Source of the DNA: Paraburkholderia edwinii
Lineage (GTDB): Bacteria; Pseudomonadota; Gammaproteobacteria; Burkholderiales; Burkholderiaceae
Assembly (NCBI RefSeq): GCF_019428685.1
Contig: NZ_CP080096.1
Location: forward strand, 1,364,001-1,428,000
Reading direction: 5' to 3'
DNA: 64,000 nt
A program made the translations under genes and the position numbers. Under the pieces are notes generated by a model. That model was given only the letters and a program-made list of their open reading frames with translations. It ran no database searches and was not told the DNA's origin. Positions 27,115-35,540 of the stretch are shown one piece after another. Each line of letters opens with the position of its first letter. The stretch's first letter is position 1.

Positions 27115-27882
27115 ATGAATGGCTGTGCGCACATGGCTGAGGTAACCGGCTTTCCTATGCTTGCCGATGATGGGCAGTGCGCGACGGAGAAGGCCGCGTC
27201 CCGTGCGAATCCACTCGCTGAGGAGGTCTATCAGCGGCTCAAGCACGACGTCTTCAGTTTCAGGCTCTTTCCCGGCGACCGTTTCTCGGAGAACGATATC
27301 GCGCAATACTATGGCGTGTCGCGCACACCGATGCGTGATGCGCTGTTCCGTCTCGCTCGCGAAGGCTACCTCGAAGTGGGATTCCGGCGCGGATGGAAAG
27401 TGGCCGCGGTCGATTTCGACCGGCTCGATCAGCTTTACGACCTGCGTATCGTGCTCGAAGCCGCCTCGCTCGAGCGGCTGGCGATGAATGCGGCGGCCCA
27501 TCCGGTGCTTGGCGAACTCGAACGGATTTGGTGCGTTGCCGAACCGGAGCGCAATAGCGATGCAGTCGATATGTTCAGGATGGACGAGCAATTTCACCGC
27601 GGGCTTGTCAGCGCCGCGGGCAATCTCGAGATGCTGCGCGTCCATGACGAAGTAACCGAGCGCATCCGCATCGTGCGGCGCCTGGATTTTTTGAAGCCGC
27701 ACCGCACCGCCGCCACGTATGACGAGCATGCGGCGATTCTTCACCTGATCGAGCGCGGCAAACAGACCGAGGCACGCATCATGCTGAGTGCGCATATCAC
27801 TCAAAGCAAGCTCGAAGTGCGCAAGATCACGTTGTCCATGCTGATTTCGGCGCGAGACAGCAAGTTGCCGTTCGTTACGTAG
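27115..27882 (+). CDS. GntR-family regulator, FCD subclass
   Basis: A 255-residue regulator: winged helix at about 25-95 (FRLFPGDRFSENDIAQYYGVSRTPMRDALFRLA, shown by position only) and an FCD effector domain (about 100-230) with the metal-binding histidines of that fold visible around DEQFHRGL and DEHAAILHL. It follows the AtzH-like gene by 18 bases on the same strand, so it is likely the local repressor of the importer operon. Two starts exist, ATG 27115 and ATG 27133. Confidence 0.88.
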   Translation: MNGCAHMAEVTGFPMLADDGQCATEKAASRANPLAEEVYQRLKHDVFSFRLFPGDRFSENDIAQYYGVSRTPMRDALFRLAREGYLEVGFRRGWKVAAVDFDRLDQLYDLRIVLEAASLERLAMNAAAHPVLGELERIWCVAEPERNSDAVDMFRMDEQFHRGLVSAAGNLEMLRVHDEVTERIRIVRRLDFLKPHRTAATYDEHAAILHLIERGKQTEARIMLSAHITQSKLEVRKITLSMLISARDSKLPFVT

Positions 27883-28035
27883 CGAACGGTGTTGCCATAC
27901 TGGCCGACACCTCGGCGGTGTTATTCTTTCGGAATCGGCCGACTATCGGGGTCGAATCGGTGCCAGCCGCCGCGAGGCGGGCTGGTGTTGCCGCCTGGAA
28001 CTGGCGCGCTCGCGCCGGCTCATGAGGAGAAGCCC

Positions 28036-28968
28036 ATGCCTGCGCGCTCGATCGCATCGCTTTCTCTGTCTTTCGGTCTCGTTTCAATTCCCGTCAAGCT
28101 CTACTCCGCCACGGAGAGTTCGGCGGACGTGCGTTTCAATCTGCTCGCGCCGGACGGTTCGCGAGTCAAGCAGCAGTACATTTCGGAAGCGAGCGGCCAG
28201 ATCGTCGAGCGCGGCGCGATGAACAAGGGCTACGAGTTCGAAAAGGACCGATTCGTCGTATTTACCGCGGACGAGTTAAAGGCACTCGAGGATAGCGCGA
28301 GCCACATGGTGGAGATCGTTGCTTTCATTCCTGAAAAGTCCGTCGATCCCCTTTACTACGACAAGGCGTATTTCATTGCGCCCGATAAGCGCGGCGGCAA
28401 GCCCTATAGTTTGCTGCAGCAGGCGCTACTCGAAAGCCAGCGCGGCGCGCTGGCGAAATGGGCGTCGAAGGGCAAGACACACATCGTGCTGATCCGCCCG
28501 ACGCAGGACGGCCTTATTTTTCAGCAATTGCTGTTTGCCGACGAAGTGCGCTCCCTTGCTGATTTGCATATCGAGCACGTACCGGTGTCCGCGGCGGAAC
28601 TCAAGCTTGCGCTGCAGATTATCGAGCAGGGCACCGAAGATCAGTATGACCCGAGCGCCTACGAGAACGAAGAGAAGAAGCGTATTCTCGCCGCGATCGA
28701 CCGCAAGATCGAGGGCAAGGAGATCGTGTCGAACGAACCCGTGGAGAGCGAGTCCAGCGGGCAGGTGATCGACCTGATGGAAGCCTTGCGCGCGAGCCTG
28801 TCGAAGGGCAGCGGAGCGCGGCAAAAGCCCGCCGCGCGTAAGGCGGCGGAAGAAGCTGAGGTTACCGAAATGCCGGCGCCGCGCGCGAGGAAGCCCGCAC
28901 AGCGCGCGGCGAAAGCACCCGCCGCGGCGCCTGCTTCTGCTCCTGCCAAGGTCCGCGCTCGCAAGTGA
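28036..28968 (+). CDS. ku: Ku DNA end-binding protein (bacterial NHEJ)
   Basis: A 310-residue Ku homodimer subunit that binds double-strand ends and recruits LigD. The Ku core runs from about 5 to 250: SIASLSLSFGLVSIPVKLYSA near the start (positions 5-25), then the strand LLAPDGSRVKQQY and the C-terminal core SYENEEKKRILAAIDRKIEG region near 215-235. It ends in a lysine-, alanine- and arginine-rich tail (about 255-310), typical of bacterial Ku proteins and probably helping DNA binding. The start at 28036 has AGGAG upstream; the earlier in-frame codons at 27889 precede it. The gene ends by overlapping the start of the next gene. No LigD gene is present in the window. Confidence 0.95.
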   Translation: MPARSIASLSLSFGLVSIPVKLYSATESSADVRFNLLAPDGSRVKQQYISEASGQIVERGAMNKGYEFEKDRFVVFTADELKALEDSASHMVEIVAFIPEKSVDPLYYDKAYFIAPDKRGGKPYSLLQQALLESQRGALAKWASKGKTHIVLIRPTQDGLIFQQLLFADEVRSLADLHIEHVPVSAAELKLALQIIEQGTEDQYDPSAYENEEKKRILAAIDRKIEGKEIVSNEPVESESSGQVIDLMEALRASLSKGSGARQKPAARKAAEEAEVTEMPAPRARKPAQRAAKAPAAAPASAPAKVRARK

Positions 28969-29807
28969 AGCAGAAGAACAATCGCCACGACATCTCGGTA
29001 CGCAAGCTGCAGTCGTTGCTGGGAGTATCGCGCACCGTACTCGCGGGCCTGATCGACGAGGGCTTCGTCACGCCGGCGCGCGGGCCGCGCAACGAATTGC
29101 GCTTTACGTTTCAGGATGTCGTGCTGCTGCGTACCGCATTTCAGTTGCGCTCGGCGCGGATTTCCTCGCGCAAGATTCTTGCGGCGCTCTCGCGCTTGCG
29201 CGCGCAACTCCCCGATGAAATTCCGCTTTCCGGCATACGCGTGAGCGCGCTCGGCAACACGATCATGGTCAGGACCGGCCCATCGCAGTGGGATGCGAAT
29301 ACTGGGCAGCTCGCGTTCGATTTCGAGGTTGCCGATATTAAAGGCGATGTGGTTTTTCTCGACGCATCGCCAGCCAGGAAAGATGCTCGCGCGCAGGCGC
29401 ATGAGTGGTATGCGCTTGCAGATCAACTTGCCGCCGACGGTGAGGCCGGCGAGGCAGAGCAGGCTTACCGCAAGGCGCTGGCAGTTTCGCCTTTACCGTT
29501 TTACGGCGCTTACGTCGACCTCGGTGCGCTGCTGTGTGAAGACGAGGGGCGTTGCAAGGATGCCTTAGTCGTCTTTGACGAAGCGATCGGGCATTTTCCT
29601 GAAGATGCCGTTCTCCACTTCAATCGGGCGGTCGCGCTTGAACTGCTTGGGCGGTTGACGGATGCCGAGCAAAGTTACGCACGGTGTCTCGAGATCAATC
29701 CGAGTTATGCCGATGCGCATCACAATCTTGCGCTGGTCAAGGAGCAGCTTGGCGATAAGCAAGGGCTGGTTCGGCATATGAGTGCTTACCGGAAGCTGAG
29801 TAGCTGA
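28965..29807 (+). CDS. MerR-like helix-turn-helix protein with TPR repeats
   Basis: A 280-residue protein: an N-terminal MerR-type winged helix (about 8-70: VRKLQSLLGVSRTVLAGLI then the wing FTFQDVVLLRTA), a middle beta-rich domain (about 80-135), and three tetratricopeptide repeats (about 140-265: AYVDLGALL, AVLHFNRAVALELLGR, ADAHHNLALVKEQLGD). It begins with GTG inside the Ku stop (GTGA overlap at 28965), so its translation is probably coupled to Ku. This pairing suggests a role in regulating or assisting end joining, which is an inference. Confidence 0.8.
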   Translation: MKQKNNRHDISVRKLQSLLGVSRTVLAGLIDEGFVTPARGPRNELRFTFQDVVLLRTAFQLRSARISSRKILAALSRLRAQLPDEIPLSGIRVSALGNTIMVRTGPSQWDANTGQLAFDFEVADIKGDVVFLDASPARKDARAQAHEWYALADQLAADGEAGEAEQAYRKALAVSPLPFYGAYVDLGALLCEDEGRCKDALVVFDEAIGHFPEDAVLHFNRAVALELLGRLTDAEQSYARCLEINPSYADAHHNLALVKEQLGDKQGLVRHMSAYRKLSS

Positions 29808-29986
29808 TCTCCGACGCGGGCGTGCGATTCCTACAGGCGTCTTCCTGCCTCATTCCCTGCCGCAACGCATTGCAGAAATTCCTGCACTTCAAATCAGCGC
29901 GTTCGTAGATTCAAAACCCGCTTCTCTGGATATGTTTGACGTACCTGTTCACCACAGGGATATCGAACAATGAATCTGGAGAGCTT

Positions 29987-32452
29987 ATGGTTGACCGAGG
30001 GTGGCTAAATCGCGCGTGCCTGCGCGTTGCACATGTGCTGGCTGTGGGTTTGATCGTTGCGTTTGCAACGGATGCGCATGCCGGTTCAGGCGATGCATCG
30101 TGTTTCGGGCTCTATTCGCAGTCGCGCGCCGTGCCTGGCACACGGGGATGCTCGATCAGCGTTGCCGGCGGCACGCCCGGCGGAATGGGCAACTATAGCT
30201 GCATCAACAGACTCGATCTGATCGACAGCTATTGCGCGACGCCTTCGACGCCACCGCCCGAGGCAAGCTGTCCGGTTGCCGACCCTGTGTATCCGGCGAC
30301 CGGCGTGACGACGGTCAGTGAGACCGATTTCGTCAGTGGCGGCGACTTGCCGCTCGTGTTCAAGCGGACCTATCGCTCCGCGCCGTTCACCCGAACCGAT
30401 TCAGGTTTCGGCACCAACTGGTTTCACAACTGGCAGCGTCAACTGGACGTCGCCAAGGCGAGCGGCGCTTCCGCGCAGGTGATTGCGTATCGCGACGATG
30501 GCTCGAAGCTGATTTTCGTCAAGGACGCGGGGCAGTGGAAAGCGAGCGGCGGCATGCCGTTCACGCTTACGCAAAGCGCGTCGGACTGGACCATCACCGA
30601 TCTGACGAGCGATACGCGCGAAACGTATTCGGCGGCAGGTGTGCTGCAAATGGTGCGCACGCACGAGCGGCGTGTCATTTCGTTGACGTATAGCGATGCG
30701 AATACGCCGGCTGTGGTTGCGCCAGCGCCAGGCTTGCTGATTACCGTTACCGAGCATGCGGAGGACTCGGTTCCGTATATGGACCTCGTGCTGCGCTTTG
30801 CGTACGACACGAAGTCGCGCATCGTGCAGATGACCGACCCCACCGGCGCAGTGACGCGATACGGCTACGACCAGCACGACAACCTCGTTTCAGTGACCTG
30901 GCCTGATGGCTATGTGCGGCGCTTTGCTTACGAGAACGCGGCGTTCTGGACCTTGCTGACGGGCGTGATCGACGAAACGGGCTCGCGTATCGCGACGTGG
31001 GACTACGACGCTAAGGGCAGAGCGGTCTCGGTTAGCCATCCCGATACGACGCGCAATGTCCAGTTCGTTTATGGCGACGGCAAGACGACGGTTACCGACA
31101 GCCGCCGCAGCACGACGTTGAGCTTTGCCCCCATAGGCGGCGTGCAGCGTCCGATTGGCAGCAACTCTTCAGCGGGTTCGACCAGCACGACGTGGGATGC
31201 GTCGGGGAATCTGCTGACCGACAGGGCCGCGGACGGCAGCGATACCGAGTTCGCGTATGACCCGGCCGGGCGGCCAGTGCGTTCCGTGCGGCGCAATGGA
31301 GCAGGCACGCAGATTACGTCGATGCGCTACGCGGACGGGGTTAGCTTGCGTCCGTCGATGGTGGCGATGCCGGGCAAGGTTCGCGCTTTTGTCTACGACG
31401 ACGCGGGAAATCCGACCGGCGTTAGTGAGCTGACGACCGATGATCCGACTGGTGCGCGCGGATTCGATGCGTCGACTGCGGGTGGTCAGAAGCGCACGTA
31501 TGGGATGACGTACGACTCGTTCAATCACCTGAAGACCTTGCAGGTGTACGCGAATGGCGTGTTGAGCGAGGACTGGCATCTGACTACGGATGCGAGCGGT
31601 AATAGCCGGAGTTGGAGCGACGCGGTTAGTGGGCGGGACGTCGGCATTTACCTCAGAGATGCGGCGCATCGGCCACTTAACCTTTCGGGGCAAGGTATCG
31701 ATGTCACGGTCGGCTATGACGCGCGTGGGCGTGTCAGTCGATTCTGGTACACGGAGCTGGCGACACGGAACAACGGTTATGTGCAACGGCGTTTGACGGT
31801 GAGCTATGTGCATTCGCCGGATGGGCGCGTGGTGTCGCGCACCGGTACCGTCAGGACGGATAGCGGCGCGGAAGTGCCGATCAGCAGCAGTGAGATCGAT
31901 GTTTGGCTCGACAACTATGAAGCAGGGGTGATACCTGCGGGTCCTGCAGGTGGCGCACTGTCACTATTGCTGAAGGGGCTGATGGCGCTACCGGAGCAAG
32001 GGCTGGAGGATGTGTGTGTCGAGTGCTGGATCTCACCAGGGATAAGATGGGCGGCGGGGGCGGTTAATTGGGGGATGTCGGTTGTCGGACGCGCTGGCGG
32101 GGAGTGCGCGACCACACCGGCGGTCATCGATCAGCTCTCGGCTGCGGCCAACGAGATGCATGCAGCAGGTCAGTTGATTAGCAAGGCGGGAAGAGGCGTA
32201 ACAAAGCATCCCGACTATTTCGGCTTTAAGTCTGCGGAAGAAGTGCGCCAAGTGTATCGAACTAGTGAGCAACTCAATGAGTTTGCGGGAAGCCAAGTCA
32301 TCGAGATATTGAAGAAAGGCGCGCGAACCGAAGGAGACGGGGGGCCTACCGGCCAAGGTTGGGTTACCTATACGAAGCCCGACGGCGTAGCAGCAAGTTG
32401 GACCAGGAATGGCGAATTTATTGGCTTTAGAGGAAACCAGCGAGGACGGTGA
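29987..32452 (+). CDS. Exported Rhs-repeat protein with a variable C-terminal toxin-like domain
   Basis: A protein of about 821 residues. A Sec signal peptide (about 1-32, ending DAHA) is followed by a cysteine-containing N-terminal domain, a DUF6531-like block (YPATGVTTVSETDFVSGG, about 98-115), and a string of YD/Rhs repeats (for example YGYDQHDNLVSVTWPDG and TEFAYDPAGRPVRS). The conserved DPxG core that precedes Rhs C-terminal toxins is not seen. From about residue 645 a low-GC variable region begins, ending with a GWVTYTKPDG...RNGEFIGF module that may be a nuclease-type toxin. The start at 29987 is chosen for the signal peptide and a GGAGAG site; an ATG at 29936 is also in frame. The next gene starts one base after its stop. 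Confidence 0.85.
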   Translation: MVDRGWLNRACLRVAHVLAVGLIVAFATDAHAGSGDASCFGLYSQSRAVPGTRGCSISVAGGTPGGMGNYSCINRLDLIDSYCATPSTPPPEASCPVADPVYPATGVTTVSETDFVSGGDLPLVFKRTYRSAPFTRTDSGFGTNWFHNWQRQLDVAKASGASAQVIAYRDDGSKLIFVKDAGQWKASGGMPFTLTQSASDWTITDLTSDTRETYSAAGVLQMVRTHERRVISLTYSDANTPAVVAPAPGLLITVTEHAEDSVPYMDLVLRFAYDTKSRIVQMTDPTGAVTRYGYDQHDNLVSVTWPDGYVRRFAYENAAFWTLLTGVIDETGSRIATWDYDAKGRAVSVSHPDTTRNVQFVYGDGKTTVTDSRRSTTLSFAPIGGVQRPIGSNSSAGSTSTTWDASGNLLTDRAADGSDTEFAYDPAGRPVRSVRRNGAGTQITSMRYADGVSLRPSMVAMPGKVRAFVYDDAGNPTGVSELTTDDPTGARGFDASTAGGQKRTYGMTYDSFNHLKTLQVYANGVLSEDWHLTTDASGNSRSWSDAVSGRDVGIYLRDAAHRPLNLSGQGIDVTVGYDARGRVSRFWYTELATRNNGYVQRRLTVSYVHSPDGRVVSRTGTVRTDSGAEVPISSSEIDVWLDNYEAGVIPAGPAGGALSLLLKGLMALPEQGLEDVCVECWISPGIRWAAGAVNWGMSVVGRAGGECATTPAVIDQLSAAANEMHAAGQLISKAGRGVTKHPDYFGFKSAEEVRQVYRTSEQLNEFAGSQVIEILKKGARTEGDGGPTGQGWVTYTKPDGVAASWTRNGEFIGFRGNQRGR

Positions 32453-32453
32453 C

Positions 32454-32720
32454 ATGGGAAAACTGGTATTTGAGCAGATTGATGACGTTCGCGCCGCTCA
32501 TCCGTATTTGTTCGTCTATTTGCTTGGGGATCAACAGACTTTCCAGGTTGGTCGAGGACATCCGTTCATGCAAATCGAGGTGACGCGAGAACAGAAGTTG
32601 TCGTTTAACTTCTATCCGATTGACCAGGAGATTGCGCTTACTCAAGAGCATTGGGAGAAGGTTCTTGCAGTTGCTCGTGAATTTCTTGAAGAGACACTTC
32701 AGAGCGGAGACGATTGGTGA
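32454..32720 (+). CDS. Candidate immunity protein 1 for the Rhs C-terminal domain
   Basis: An 88-residue acidic soluble protein (pI inferred low from its residue mix). It starts one base after the Rhs stop codon, the position expected of a cognate immunity gene. No family name is assigned. It is clearly paralogous to the next gene: both start with a K-L-x-F block, carry AAHPY in the first 20 residues, and end with LTxExWE plus (N/S)GD(D/E)W. The GC content is lower than the Rhs core, consistent with an exchanged toxin cassette. Confidence 0.75.
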   Translation: MGKLVFEQIDDVRAAHPYLFVYLLGDQQTFQVGRGHPFMQIEVTREQKLSFNFYPIDQEIALTQEHWEKVLAVAREFLEETLQSGDDW

Positions 32721-32784
32721 ATTCGTCGACACACCGAGGAACGCTCGTCGATCGCAAACTTGCCGCGTGAATGGATGAGGGGAA

Positions 32785-33051
32785 GTGACCAAACTAGCAT
32801 TCGATTTATTAAGTGATGTACATGCCGCGCATCCGTACATCTTGGTAGGCTTACTTGAAGACGATGAGCCACGCCTGCCAAGCGTCTTTGACCCGTTCAT
32901 GGAAGTGTCAGTCGAGAAGGACAAGACTTTGCTGCTGACTATCAACCAGGGAAAGAAGTTCGTGGCACTCACGATTGAGCAATGGGAGGAGATCGCTCAG
33001 GAAGCACGTAAGTACCATGCCGAAATACTGGCGAATGGCGACGAGTGGTGA
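32785..33051 (+). CDS. Candidate immunity protein 2 (paralogue)
   Basis: An 88-residue paralogue of the preceding gene with GTG start (32785) behind GAGGGGAA. Shared positions include AAHPY, an acidic middle and ALTIEQWEE...NGDEW at the end. The sequence between the two genes has no ORF. It may protect against a related toxin variant or be a duplicated copy retained after toxin exchange. Confidence 0.75.
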   Translation: MTKLAFDLLSDVHAAHPYILVGLLEDDEPRLPSVFDPFMEVSVEKDKTLLLTINQGKKFVALTIEQWEEIAQEARKYHAEILANGDEW

Positions 33052-33110
33052 CTCTCGGGTACGCCAATCGATAGCCGGGCTCGTGAAGCGCGCTGAGCCC
33101 GGCGGCGTGG

Positions 33111-33260
33111 CGCATATACCGCGAATCGAACTTACCGCCGCCAACGCTATTGGAGTAGGCCGATTGACCGGCCTCGCTAACCGTCGAGCAATGGGACGCC
33201 ATGGCGAGGCACGCGAAAAGCTATCACGAAAAAATCCTGTCAGGCGACATAGACTGTTAG
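33111..33260 (+). pseudogene. Decayed third immunity copy
   Basis: The 3' end (33186-33260) reads EQWDAMARHAKSYHEKILSGDIDC and stops at TAG, matching the ends of the two immunity genes (EQWEEIAQEARKYHAEILANGDEW in copy 2). Just upstream, the bases CCGATTGACC at 33160-33169 match the copy-1 codons for PID. Between them a net loss of about four bases breaks the frame, and a TGA at 33165 lies in the C-terminal frame. The 5' part is less clear. No start is recognisable, so this is a remnant. Confidence 0.6.
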
Positions 33261-33527
33261 CGACACTTCCGACGCCCCACGTACCAACCCGCCTTTATAA
33301 AATCTTTTCAAAAACCCCCCAACTCTTTTGATGCTCCGCCTAAGTAACCTGCATAGAATCGTCGGGCTGCAGGTGCCTAAGCGGACCTCACGCAAAGGAG
33401 GGCCCACTCTCGTGGTCGTACGGGCGGCCTTTCGTTGAACACGCTTGTCAAATAAGCCGAGCGTTATCCGGACATCCTGAGGTATCCGGGGCTACGCGCG
33501 CCCGGCTTCATTTCTGTTGGGGATTGA
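33261..33527. promoter_or_regulatory. Region before the porin gene
   Basis: No gene is seen. A ribosome-binding-like AAGGAGGG sits at 33397-33405 without an adjacent start codon. The porin start is the GTG at 33528. Confidence 0.3.
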
Positions 33528-34661
33528 GTGAAAAAGAAAATTATCGGCGCAGCTGCTTTGTCCGTCTTTGCCGTGGCGGCTCATGCGCAAAGCAGCGTCA
33601 CGCTTTATGGTTTGATCGACACCGGTATCGTCTATACGAATAACCAGGGCGGCAAGAGCGCGTGGCAGGAACAAAGCAGCATGCTGTCGAACGAAGTCTG
33701 GGGCCTCAAAGGCAGCGAAGACCTCGGCAACAACCTGCATGCGATCTTCCGCCTCGAAAACGGCTTCAATATCCAGAACGGCAAGACCACGTACTCGAAT
33801 ACGATCTTCGGCCGTCAAGCCTACGTCGGTCTTCAGCACGACCAGTACGGCACGCTGACGCTCGGCCGCCAGTACGACCCCGTCGTCGACACGCTCGGCC
33901 CGATCGCGCTCGCCAACAACGGCGACGGCAACAACCTCGCCGCGCACCCGTTCGATAACGACAACGTCGACGACTCGTTCTACATCGACAACTCTGTCAA
34001 ATATGTAAGCCCGACCTTCCACGGGCTGACCGGTGAAGCACTGTACGGCTTCAGCAACACCGCCGGCGGCTTCTCGGATAACCGCGCATACAGCTTCGGC
34101 CTGACCTACAGCATCGGTCCGATCAACCTCGCCGCGGCTTATTTGCAGCTCAATAACGGTTCGCTTAACGGTACCGGCGCAGTGTCGAGCAACGACTTCG
34201 TCAATTTCCCCGCTGCACGTCAGCGGGTGATGGGCGTGGGCGGCAACTATACGATCGGACCGGCCGTCGTTGGCCTGCTGTGGACGCATACGCTGTTCGA
34301 CAATACGCAGCCCGGCGCGAATTCGGTGATCCAGCAACCGTTCGATACGCTGCACTTCGATAACTACGAAGTCAACGTGCACTACGCGGTAACGCCGGTA
34401 ATTTCGCTCGCCGGCGCCTACACGTTCACGCAAGGCGCGTTTAGCGGTGCGACCGGCTCGGCCGATCCGAAATGGCATCAGGTGACGCTGATGGCCGATT
34501 ACTCGCTCAGCAAGCGCACGGATGTCTATGTGGAAGGTGTCTACCAGCATGCGTACGGTGCGGAAGGTTCGGCGTTTGAAGGTGCATTTATCAATGGCCT
34601 CGCGCAATCTTCAACCGGCAACCAGGTTGCGGCGACCATCGGTATGCGCACGCGCTTCTAA
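33528..34661 (+). CDS. Burkholderia-type outer-membrane porin
   Basis: A 377-residue general porin: a signal peptide (about 1-20, ending AHA) then the mature start QSSVTLYGLIDTGI typical of the Gram-negative porin family. The long strand-loop pattern with many aromatic girdle residues and a C-terminal phenylalanine (TRF) marks a beta barrel. The loop regions carry asparagine- and acid-rich stretches (for example NDNVDDSFYID). It starts with GTG at 33528 and is monocistronic. Confidence 0.92.
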   Translation: MKKKIIGAAALSVFAVAAHAQSSVTLYGLIDTGIVYTNNQGGKSAWQEQSSMLSNEVWGLKGSEDLGNNLHAIFRLENGFNIQNGKTTYSNTIFGRQAYVGLQHDQYGTLTLGRQYDPVVDTLGPIALANNGDGNNLAAHPFDNDNVDDSFYIDNSVKYVSPTFHGLTGEALYGFSNTAGGFSDNRAYSFGLTYSIGPINLAAAYLQLNNGSLNGTGAVSSNDFVNFPAARQRVMGVGGNYTIGPAVVGLLWTHTLFDNTQPGANSVIQQPFDTLHFDNYEVNVHYAVTPVISLAGAYTFTQGAFSGATGSADPKWHQVTLMADYSLSKRTDVYVEGVYQHAYGAEGSAFEGAFINGLAQSSTGNQVAATIGMRTRF

Positions 34662-34665
34662 AACC

Positions 34666-34703
34666 CCGAGCGCCGGCAGCCTTAAGGGACGCCGCGCGCT
34701 CGG
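34666..34703. terminator. Possible terminator shared by the porin and the IclR operon
   Basis: CCGAGCGC at 34666-34673 can pair with GCGCTCGG at 34696-34703, a long loop between. Only a weak T-run follows, so this is tentative. Confidence 0.3.
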
Positions 34704-34714
34704 CTTGCGCGTCT

Positions 34715-35509
34715 TTACTTTTGCCGGCTGCGCGCCTTCTTGCTGTCGATCAATGCAAGCGCGGCGCGCAGCGGTTCTGCGTCGCCGCCGAGCAACTCGC
34801 TTGCTTTGATCGACGACTCGAGCATCGACACGCGCATGCCTTTGAGCAAAGCCTCGTCGACGCGCGGGAGCGGTCCCGCTAGCGTAAATGAGCCCGCGAG
34901 CGGTTGAGCGGCTGAAAACACCGGCGTGGAAATGCCGGCTGTTTCGCTATCGCGCTCGCCGATCGAAATGTAATAACCCTCGCGGCGAATCCGCTCGTAT
35001 AGCTCGCCACGGGCGCCGCTGAAGGCATTCAGCACGCGCCCGCCCGAACCTTTTTCCATCGGCAGCACATCGCCTTCGCGAACGTGGTCGCGAATCGTAT
35101 GCGTCGTATCGACGCGATGCAGGCACACGCGCAAATCCTGCCGCCGCACATAGAACGACACGCTTTCGTTGCATTCGTCGCGCAGCGCACGCATCAGCGG
35201 CAAGACCACATCGGCCAGTTGCAGGCCGCGCTGATAGAGCGCGCCAAGCTGCAAAGCGGCAGGACCGATCAGATAGCGTCCGTCTTCGGAGCGCAACAAC
35301 ATACGATGATGCGTCAGCGACGCGATCAGCCGCAGAATCGTGCTCTTGTAGAGGCCGGTTCGCGCCGCCAGTTCGGCAAGCGAAAGGCCCTTGTCGTCGG
35401 GGCGGAACGCGAACAGGATGGCAAATGCGCGATCGAGCGCGGCGACGCCGTCGGGGGAAGTCGAGGGCGCCGCTGTTGCATCGTCGGACACGCGACTGGA
35501 AGAAGCCAT
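34715..35509 (-). CDS. IclR-family transcriptional regulator
   Basis: A 264-residue regulator: winged helix at about 20-85 (LSLAELAARTGLYKSTILRLIASL by position) and the IclR effector domain to the C-terminus, which binds small ligands. It is the last gene of a minus-strand catabolic operon, 31 bases after the lactonase gene. A candidate operator with three half-sites lies upstream of the operon's first gene. Confidence 0.9.
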   Translation of the reverse strand: MASSSRVSDDATAAPSTSPDGVAALDRAFAILFAFRPDDKGLSLAELAARTGLYKSTILRLIASLTHHRMLLRSEDGRYLIGPAALQLGALYQRGLQLADVVLPLMRALRDECNESVSFYVRRQDLRVCLHRVDTTHTIRDHVREGDVLPMEKGSGGRVLNAFSGARGELYERIRREGYYISIGERDSETAGISTPVFSAAQPLAGSFTLAGPLPRVDEALLKGMRVSMLESSIKASELLGGDAEPLRAALALIDSKKARSRQK

Positions 35510-35540
35510 GAGTAGCGAAAGAAACGGTAACGGCGCAATT

